Of a stretch of 5,151 nt of DNA, positions 1 through 4,204 are shown piece by piece. Every line of letters begins with the position of its first letter. Positions within the stretch are counted from its first letter, which is position 1. Both the position numbers and the translations under genes were made by a program. This DNA comes from Dehalococcoidia bacterium. Lineage in GTDB: Bacteria > Chloroflexota > Dehalococcoidia > JACVQG01 > JAHKAY01. The stretch is from contig JASLXN010000033.1 of the NCBI GenBank assembly GCA_030740315.1, positions 1 to 5,151 of the forward strand. The letters are read 5' to 3'. A model generated the notes under the pieces. That model had not been told where the DNA came from and did no database searches. It saw only the letters and a list, made by a program, of their open reading frames with translations.

Positions 1-911
1 GTCGTGATTGTCTGGCCCAGGGGCTGCTGGGCAGGTTTGACTATCTAAACGGTGTTGCTACAGCCCACACCTGCATCCACATCAGGCAGGCGTACGGCAG
101 TTGGGTCCAGCATGTGCCCACTCTGGATGGTTTCAGCTACTACCTCTCTATGCCTTCCAAACCCACTAGCCCTCGGGCACGGCCGTTCCTTATCAGTGAG
201 ATGGAGGATTTCCAGCGGGCCATTGAGGAGTGGACGGGAAAGGCAATCAACCCCCACACACTTCAGGAGACGATAGAGGTCTACAATCTGAACAGGCGGC
301 TTATGCGACAGGTGTACGAACTGCGGAAGGCCGATAACCCACCGGTGAGCGGCGAGGAATGCATGTTTATGGTAATAGCCAGCCAGTGCATGGATAAGGC
401 TGAGCATAACCGTATTCTGCAGGAAGTACTAGCAGAGCGTACTGGTAAAGAGGGGTGTGGTGGTGGTACTCGCCTTATGCTGATAGGCAGCGAGGACGAC
501 GATACCGAATTCCTGAGCATGGTAGAGTCCATGGGCGCTAACGTGGTTGCAGATGACCACTGCACCGGTAGCCGTTACTTCTGGGGGGAAGCCCCACCAG
601 CGGAGAGTCCTATGGCCTCTTTAGCAGACCGCTATATCCAAAAAATACCCTGTCCGGAAAAGGACTGGGACGGCCGGGTGCGTTGGAAGCACATATTCAA
701 TTTGATAGATGAGTACCGCGTTGAAGGGGCGTTGCTCATCCAGCAGAAATTCTGTGACCCTCACGAATTTGACATACCGCTGCTGACGAAGGTCCTGCAA
801 GAAGATAAGGGCATACCCTGCCTGTTCTTGGAGTTTGATGTCACTGTCCCTGCTGGCCAGTTTCGCACACGCTTGGAGGCGTTCTTAGAGATGGTATCAT
901 TAGGTGTGTGA
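1..911 (+). CDS. bzdN: Benzoyl-CoA reductase / 2-hydroxyacyl-CoA dehydratase catalytic subunit, BzdN/BcrC-like (5' truncated)
   Basis: The reading frame is open from the window edge (first full codon at base 3) to TGA at 909-911, giving 302 residues. The family is usually about 370-400 residues, so roughly 80-100 N-terminal residues lie outside. Features typical of the HgdB/BcrC-type subunit are visible. They are an HTC motif (Cys24 of the fragment), DDHCTGSRYFW (Cys187), a CP-containing motif (Cys217), and the C-terminal KFCDPHEFD (Cys251) followed by GQFRTRLEAFLEM. In this family cysteines from such motifs ligate a [4Fe-4S] cluster at the active site. By family knowledge the protein pairs with a second, longer subunit (BzdO/BcrB), accepts electrons from the ATPase dimer and reduces an aromatic acyl-CoA in the cytoplasm. 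The KFCDPHE/RTRLEAF ending favours the N/C-type over the O/B-type. A 2-hydroxyacyl-CoA dehydratase subunit is the main alternative, but the two distinct ATPase genes and the ferredoxin downstream favour a ring reductase. A GTG at 114 is internal to the protein and is not the start. Confidence 0.85.
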   Translation, partial: RDCLAQGLLGRFDYLNGVATAHTCIHIRQAYGSWVQHVPTLDGFSYYLSMPSKPTSPRARPFLISEMEDFQRAIEEWTGKAINPHTLQETIEVYNLNRRLMRQVYELRKADNPPVSGEECMFMVIASQCMDKAEHNRILQEVLAERTGKEGCGGGTRLMLIGSEDDDTEFLSMVESMGANVVADDHCTGSRYFWGEAPPAESPMASLADRYIQKIPCPEKDWDGRVRWKHIFNLIDEYRVEGALLIQQKFCDPHEFDIPLLTKVLQEDKGIPCLFLEFDVTVPAGQFRTRLEAFLEMVSLGV

Positions 912-929
912 CATCAGGTGTGTGACATC
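902..929 (+). repeat. Perfect 14-bp tandem direct repeat
   Basis: The unit AGGTGTGTGACATC occurs at 902-915 and again immediately at 916-929 with no mismatch and no spacer. The first copy spans the stop codon of the upstream catalytic-subunit gene. The second copy contains the GTGACA used as the -35 element of the predicted promoter. It could be a regulator site repeated at a helical phase of 14 bp, or simply a replication-slippage duplication. The sequence alone does not decide between these. Confidence 0.9.
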
Positions 930-951
930 TGACAAGAGGCTGTGTTATAAT
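922..951 (+). promoter_or_regulatory. Sigma-70-type promoter before the ATPase-ferredoxin module
   Basis: GTGACA at 922-927 (5 of 6 matches to TTGACA) and a perfect TATAAT at 946-951 are separated by 18 bp. A TGT triplet at 943-945 directly before the -10 box makes it an extended -10 promoter. Initiation would fall near 958, giving a leader of about 34 nt before the ATG at 992. It sits between the catalytic-subunit gene and the first ATPase gene, so it is an internal operon promoter. The -35 hexamer lies inside the second copy of the tandem repeat. Confidence 0.65.
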
Positions 952-975
952 ATTCGGATTTGAAAATTGACGGGC

Positions 976-984
976 AAAGGAGGT
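976..984 (+). promoter_or_regulatory. Strong Shine-Dalgarno sequence
   Basis: AAAGGAGGT is close to fully complementary to the 16S rRNA 3' end and ends 7 nt before the ATG at 992. It fixes the start of the first ATPase gene and suggests efficient translation from the internal promoter's transcript. Confidence 0.85.
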
Positions 985-991
985 CCAATTT

Positions 992-1762
992 ATGGTATCC
1001 GCTGGTATTGATGTGGGTGCAGAGACAGTTAAAGTCGTTATCTTGAATGGCGACAAGATAGTTGGTCGCAGCATTGTAAGAGGGGGCTTAGACAGGTCAA
1101 AGTCTTCAGATGAGGCTATGGACGAGGCCTTGAAGTCGGCAGGATTATCCCGGGGCGATGTGGAGCGCACCGTTGCCACTGGTATCGGTCGTAAAGAGGT
1201 GGAGTTCGCCACTGCGGTAGCTACCGAGATAGCTGCTGACGCCAGGGGTGTAACCATACTTTTCCCATCAGTCCGCACTATCATAGATGTGGGCGCTGAA
1301 GAGGCCCGTGGCATCAAAACAGATGGCACCGGCAAGGTCACCGACTTCGCCAAGAACGAGAAATGCGCTGCTGGAGTCGGCTCATTTGTAGGCTCAATGG
1401 CCCGGGCGCTTGAAATACAACTGGAGGATATGGGACCCCTTTCTCTGGAGTCCGACAAGGAAATCCCCATGAATGTCACTTGTGTGGTGTTCGCAGAGTC
1501 CGAGGTGGTGTCCCTCATCCATGCTAAGGTGCCCAAGCCGGATATTGCCCGGGCCATACACGGCGCTATCGCCACGCGCACCACCTCCATGGTGCGCCGG
1601 GTGGGTATTGAAAAGGAAGTGGTGTTTATTGGCGGCGTAGCCAAGAACCCCGGTGTTGTGGAATCGCTAAAACGCCACCTGGGCGTGGACTTCCTCATTC
1701 CTGAGGAGCCGCAAATGGTGGGTGCCATGGGGGCTGCCATCATAGCGGCCACGGCAAACTGA
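992..1762 (+). CDS. bzdP: Benzoyl-CoA reductase ATPase (activator) subunit, BzdP-like, BadF/BadG/BcrA/BcrD family
   Basis: This 256-residue protein has the acetate/sugar kinase-Hsp70-actin (ASKHA) fold signature of 2-hydroxyacyl-CoA dehydratase activators. It has a phosphate-1 motif GIDVGAETVK (residues 5-14), a phosphate-2 region DVGAEEAR (99-106) and an adenosine motif IGGVAKNPG (213-221). Cys125 (NEKCAAGVG) and Cys164 (TCVVFAESE) match the pair that ligates the dimer-bridging [4Fe-4S] cluster in HgdC-type activators, with the same 39-residue spacing as I recall for the Acidaminococcus protein. The role inferred from the family is to take an electron from ferredoxin and, upon ATP hydrolysis with its partner subunit, deliver it at very low potential to the catalytic subunits. 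The phosphate-2 motif departs from the usual DxGGQD, unlike in the next gene, so the two ATPase subunits are not equivalent. The length fits the shorter ATPase subunit of bzd-type enzymes. The start is supported by the strong ribosome binding site. The gene lies 16 nt upstream of its partner. Confidence 0.85.
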   Translation: MVSAGIDVGAETVKVVILNGDKIVGRSIVRGGLDRSKSSDEAMDEALKSAGLSRGDVERTVATGIGRKEVEFATAVATEIAADARGVTILFPSVRTIIDVGAEEARGIKTDGTGKVTDFAKNEKCAAGVGSFVGSMARALEIQLEDMGPLSLESDKEIPMNVTCVVFAESEVVSLIHAKVPKPDIARAIHGAIATRTTSMVRRVGIEKEVVFIGGVAKNPGVVESLKRHLGVDFLIPEEPQMVGAMGAAIIAATAN

Positions 1763-1771
1763 GAGGAAGGA
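1763..1771 (+). promoter_or_regulatory. Ribosome binding site for the second ATPase gene
   Basis: A purine run GAGGAAGGA fills the start of the 16-nt gap after the stop at 1760-1762 and ends 7 nt before the ATG at 1779. It supports this start and hence keeps the tryptophan-rich N-terminal extension of the protein. Confidence 0.7.
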
Positions 1772-1778
1772 AACAAAC

Positions 1779-2663
1779 ATGGCTGAGCAAAAGCCTGAAT
1801 TCTGGCGCTGGCACGAGTACACCTGGCGGGACGAAGGGAAAAACTGGAAAGACTACGAGAAAATTACCGCCGGTGTGGACATCGGCTCCGTAAGCAGCAA
1901 AGCTGCCATTATGGTGGACGGAGAGCTATACTCATACAGCCTATTTCGCACCGGCTCGAGTAGCCCAGATAGCGCCCATAAAGCCATACAGGGGTGCCTG
2001 GATGGCACCGGCATGACATTAGATGACATAAAGTTTATAGTGGGAACTGGGTACGGTCGGGTCAATGTCCCGTTTGCGCACAAGACGGTGACCGAGATTG
2101 CCTGCCACGCCCGTGGGGCCAACAGTATGAACGCAGGTGTACGTACCATTCTGGACATGGGTGGACAGGACTGCAAAGCAATTCTCTGCGACGAGAATGG
2201 CAAGGTGCAGCAGTTCCTGATGAACGATAAGTGTGCGGCAGGCACAGGCCGGGGCATGGAGGTGGTCTCTGACCTGCTTTCAGTGCCCATTGGCGATATT
2301 GGCCCTCTGTCTCTTGGCGTAGACCGAGAGCCGCCCCCGGTAAGCAGCACCTGCGTAGTGTTTGCCAAGACCGAGGCGGTAGGCTTATTGCGAGAGGGCT
2401 TCAACGTGGCAGAGGTACTGGCAGCATACTGCGCAGCCATGGCCCATCGTGTTGTGACCTTGATACAGCGTGTTGGAGTGAAGAAGGAGTTCGCCATTAC
2501 CGGCGGTATCTCCAAGAACGCCGGTGTGGTCAAGCGCATTGAGAAGGAATTAGGTGTAGAGGCTGTTGAGATAGCGCCGGATGCACAACTTGCAGGGGCT
2601 ATTGGCGCTGCCAATTTCGCAAAGGACTTGCTGGCAAAACAGATGGCAAGGGCTGCTGGATAA
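1779..2663 (+). CDS. bzdQ: Benzoyl-CoA reductase ATPase (activator) subunit, BzdQ-like, BadF/BadG/BcrA/BcrD family
   Basis: This 294-residue paralogue of the preceding protein has a complete set of canonical motifs. These are phosphate-1 GVDIGSVSSK (residues 32-41), phosphate-2 DMGGQDCK (126-133) and adenosine TGGISKNAG (241-249). Cys152 (NDKCAAGTGRG) and Cys192 (TCVVFAKTE) are the expected ligands of the [4Fe-4S] cluster shared across the ATPase dimer. An N-terminal extension of about 28 residues, with Trp at 9, 11, 16 and 23, precedes the nucleotide-binding fold. I recall a similar aromatic-rich start in bzd-type Q subunits. The extension and the length of just over 290 residues are why I assign Q rather than P. 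It would form a heterodimer with the upstream protein, coupling ATP hydrolysis to electron transfer toward the ring-reducing subunits. The close spacing on both sides (16 nt upstream, 1-nt overlap downstream) indicates cotranscription. A substituted-benzoyl-CoA reductase of the same type remains possible, because the ATPase subunit does not reveal the substrate. Confidence 0.87.
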   Translation: MAEQKPEFWRWHEYTWRDEGKNWKDYEKITAGVDIGSVSSKAAIMVDGELYSYSLFRTGSSSPDSAHKAIQGCLDGTGMTLDDIKFIVGTGYGRVNVPFAHKTVTEIACHARGANSMNAGVRTILDMGGQDCKAILCDENGKVQQFLMNDKCAAGTGRGMEVVSDLLSVPIGDIGPLSLGVDREPPPVSSTCVVFAKTEAVGLLREGFNVAEVLAAYCAAMAHRVVTLIQRVGVKKEFAITGGISKNAGVVKRIEKELGVEAVEIAPDAQLAGAIGAANFAKDLLAKQMARAAG

Positions 2664-2938
2664 TGTTAGCTAACTACGGGTACTCGGACGGGTCGGGTAC
2701 CTACTACATCACCCTGGATACGGACAAATGCGATGGATGTAGGGACTGTGTGACGGCGTGTCCTCAGCAGATGTTCTTGGTGGAGCCTGATGACTATGAT
2801 GACGATAAGGCCGTAATCAAGGAAGCGATGCGCAAAGATGTGAAATACCTGTGTGCACCGTGCAAACCCACCGCCGGGCCCAGGGAGTTGCCCTGCGAGA
2901 CAGCCTGCACGCCGAGGGCTATTGTACACTCTTGGTGA
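2663..2938 (+). CDS. bzdM: 2[4Fe-4S] ferredoxin, BzdM-like electron donor
   Basis: This 91-residue ferredoxin has a first motif Cys23-x2-Cys26-x2-Cys29-x3-Cys33-Pro. Its second motif is modified to Cys64-x2-Cys67-x10-Cys78-x3-Cys82. All eight cysteines needed for two [4Fe-4S] clusters are present. The insertion in the second motif recalls Allochromatium-type low-potential ferredoxins, the class described as donor to the Thauera benzoyl-CoA reductase. A 30-residue linker between the motifs contains the acidic patch EPDDYDDD (residues 41-48). The ATG overlaps the TAA of the preceding ATPase gene by one base (TAATG), which suggests translational coupling. A modest AAGGG at 2648-2652 may serve as ribosome binding site. 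Its place directly after the ATPase genes matches bzdM in the Azoarcus cluster, and the inferred role is to reduce the ATPase dimer. Without the context it could only be called a general ferredoxin. Confidence 0.87.
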   Translation: MLANYGYSDGSGTYYITLDTDKCDGCRDCVTACPQQMFLVEPDDYDDDKAVIKEAMRKDVKYLCAPCKPTAGPRELPCETACTPRAIVHSW

Positions 2939-2984
2939 CATAACAACAATAGTGCGACCTTATTCTTATATGTAGTGTTGACAT

Positions 2985-3011
2985 AAAACGCTACGGAAGT
3001 CGTGGCGTTTT
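2985..3011. terminator. Bidirectional rho-independent terminator
   Basis: The arm AAAACGCTACG at 2985-2995 pairs with CGTGGCGTTTT at 3001-3011 over 11 bp, including one G-U wobble (2992/3004), around a 5-nt loop (2996-3000). The outer four pairs are A-T, so each strand has an A-tract before the stem and a U-tract closing it. It lies between the convergent ferredoxin gene (ends 2938) and hflX (ends 3014), as expected of a shared terminator. The U-tract is short and is interrupted by G at 3012. Confidence 0.8.
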
Positions 3012-3013
3012 GT

Positions 3014-4120
3014 TCACCACGGGTTTTCATTATAATCCCGTAGGTTGGCCGCTAGACGGAGCCGCAGCACATCCAGACCCCGCCCGGTCAGTGCGGATAC
3101 TGCTATCGAATCAGCCAGTCGGGCCTGTGTAAATTGCCTGTCCGTCAGCAGGTCAACTTTGTTCAGGACCATAACGCGGGGTTTGTCTGATACCCCCAGT
3201 TCCATCAAGGTGTTCTCCACTGCGCTGAACTGGAGTGGGGCAAGGGGATGTGTAATGTCCACCACGTGCAACAGAACTGCGGAGTCCTCCAACTCTTCCA
3301 GCGTGGCGTGAAAAGCAGCTATGATGCTGGGAGGCAGCTTCTGTATGAAACCGACGGTATCGCTGGCCAGAGCCGAAATTCCACTTGGCAAGTGGAGGCG
3401 ACGAGTGGTGGGATCCAGGGTGGCAAACAGCTTGTTTTCTACAAACGCATCGGAGCGGCACAAGGCGTTGAAAAGGGTGCTCTTACCGGCGTTGGTATAG
3501 CCCACTAGGGAAACGACCGGCAGCCCCTCCCGCTGACGGCGCTGGCGATGAAGCGAGCGCTGAAGGCGCACATTCTCCAGTAAATGAGTAAGCCCGTGTA
3601 TGCGACGGCGTATGAGGCGTCGGTCCGTCTCCAACTGAGATTCACCTGGCCCCCGAGTGCCGATACCCGCCCCCAGCCTCTCCAGGTGTGGCCACCGTCC
3701 GGCCAAACGGGGCAGCATGTACTGGTGCTGGGCAAGCTCCACTTGTAGCTGCCCCTCCCGTGTGCGGGCGCGCCTGGCAAAGATATCAAGTATAAGCGCG
3801 GTGCGGTCAATAACCTTTAAGCCCAGTGCCAGTTCCAAGTTGCGGCCTTGTACCAAGGAAAGCTCGTCATCACATATCAGCATGTTGTAGCCCGTGGACT
3901 CTATGAGGTCTACGGCCTCGGAGAGCTTGCCTTCGCCCATGTAGAAGCGGCTTGAAGGGCGCACGAGATGCTGACTTAGTCTGCCCACTACCTGTGCCCC
4001 AGCGGTGCGTGCAAGCTGCTCTAATTCGTCCAGGGAGCCTTCTAGTGTCCAACCACCCCGCCGACCCTTCACCCTTACCCCAACAAGCAGCGCCTTCTCA
4101 GGCTCCCTCGTCTCATGCAT
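3014..4120 (-). CDS. hflX: GTPase HflX
   Basis: This 368-residue protein has the full HflX architecture. An N-terminal HflX domain (about residues 8-150) is followed by the family signature GPGESQLETDRR (157-168), a basic, probably helical linker (about 168-198) and a TRAFAC-class G domain. The G domain shows G1 GYTNAGKST (207-215), the G2 region with DPTTRR (236-241), G3 DTVGF (254-258), G4 NKVD (320-323) and G5 SAL (342-344). HflX binds the large ribosomal subunit and helps split or rescue stalled ribosomes, for example under stress. The protein is shorter than the E. coli enzyme (426 aa) and has little extra C-terminal sequence. The ATG at 4120 is the only sensible start, because an in-frame stop lies 42 nt upstream with no start codon between. 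It lacks a recognisable Shine-Dalgarno sequence. The TGA at 3016-3014 abuts the bidirectional terminator. The gene follows the aminotransferase gene by 84 bp on the same strand and may be cotranscribed with it. Confidence 0.96.
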   Translation of the reverse strand: MHETREPEKALLVGVRVKGRRGGWTLEGSLDELEQLARTAGAQVVGRLSQHLVRPSSRFYMGEGKLSEAVDLIESTGYNMLICDDELSLVQGRNLELALGLKVIDRTALILDIFARRARTREGQLQVELAQHQYMLPRLAGRWPHLERLGAGIGTRGPGESQLETDRRLIRRRIHGLTHLLENVRLQRSLHRQRRQREGLPVVSLVGYTNAGKSTLFNALCRSDAFVENKLFATLDPTTRRLHLPSGISALASDTVGFIQKLPPSIIAAFHATLEELEDSAVLLHVVDITHPLAPLQFSAVENTLMELGVSDKPRVMVLNKVDLLTDRQFTQARLADSIAVSALTGRGLDVLRLRLAANLRDYNENPW

Positions 4121-4204
4121 TGTTATGTCGACATTTAGTGACTTTATGTCACGCCACTGCTATGGATGGCATGTCCTGGCCGTGCGTATGGGGGTGAGTA
4201 GGTA
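4121..4204. other. 84-bp hflX upstream region with two small palindromes
   Basis: This gap separates the aminotransferase stop from the hflX start. It contains the perfect 10-bp palindrome ATGTCGACAT (4125-4134), which ends 4 nt before the hflX ATG on the minus strand. It also contains a 5-bp inverted repeat GTGAC/GTCAC around TTTAT (4138-4152). On the minus strand a GTGACA (4152-4147) could be a -35 element, but I see no good -10 box at 16-18 bp. No T-tract follows either element, so neither is a convincing terminator. They are candidate operator or leader structures only. Confidence 0.4.

Noticed and set aside
837..844. GATGTCAC, the reverse complement of part of the 14-bp repeat, as a third operator site
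   Set aside because: It is only 8 bp long, lies inside coding sequence encoding the conserved FDVTVP segment, and is 64 bp from the repeat, so chance is a sufficient explanation.
114..911. GTG at 114 as the real start of the catalytic subunit
   Set aside because: The frame continues open to the window edge, and the upstream residues contain the family's HTC cysteine motif, so the gene is truncated by the window and does not start here.
841..1776. Long open frame on the minus strand opposite the first ATPase gene (311 codons)
   Set aside because: It is the antisense shadow of bzdP, low in recognisable motifs and rich in Ser, Thr, Pro and Ala as such shadows are. The plus-strand gene has family motifs and a strong ribosome binding site.
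2024..2033. TGACATAAAG shared with the hflX upstream region (minus strand) and partly with 2979-2987
   Set aside because: Ten-base matches are expected by chance in a window of this size, and this copy is inside the bzdQ coding sequence.
1853..2614. Long open frame on the minus strand opposite the second ATPase gene (253 codons)
   Set aside because: It is an antisense shadow of bzdQ with no recognisable domain and no sensible ribosome binding context.
2978..3036. TTGACA at 2978-2983 and TATAAT at 3031-3036 as a promoter
   Set aside because: The two consensus hexamers are 47 bp apart, span the terminator and the end of hflX, and neither has a partner at 16-19 bp.
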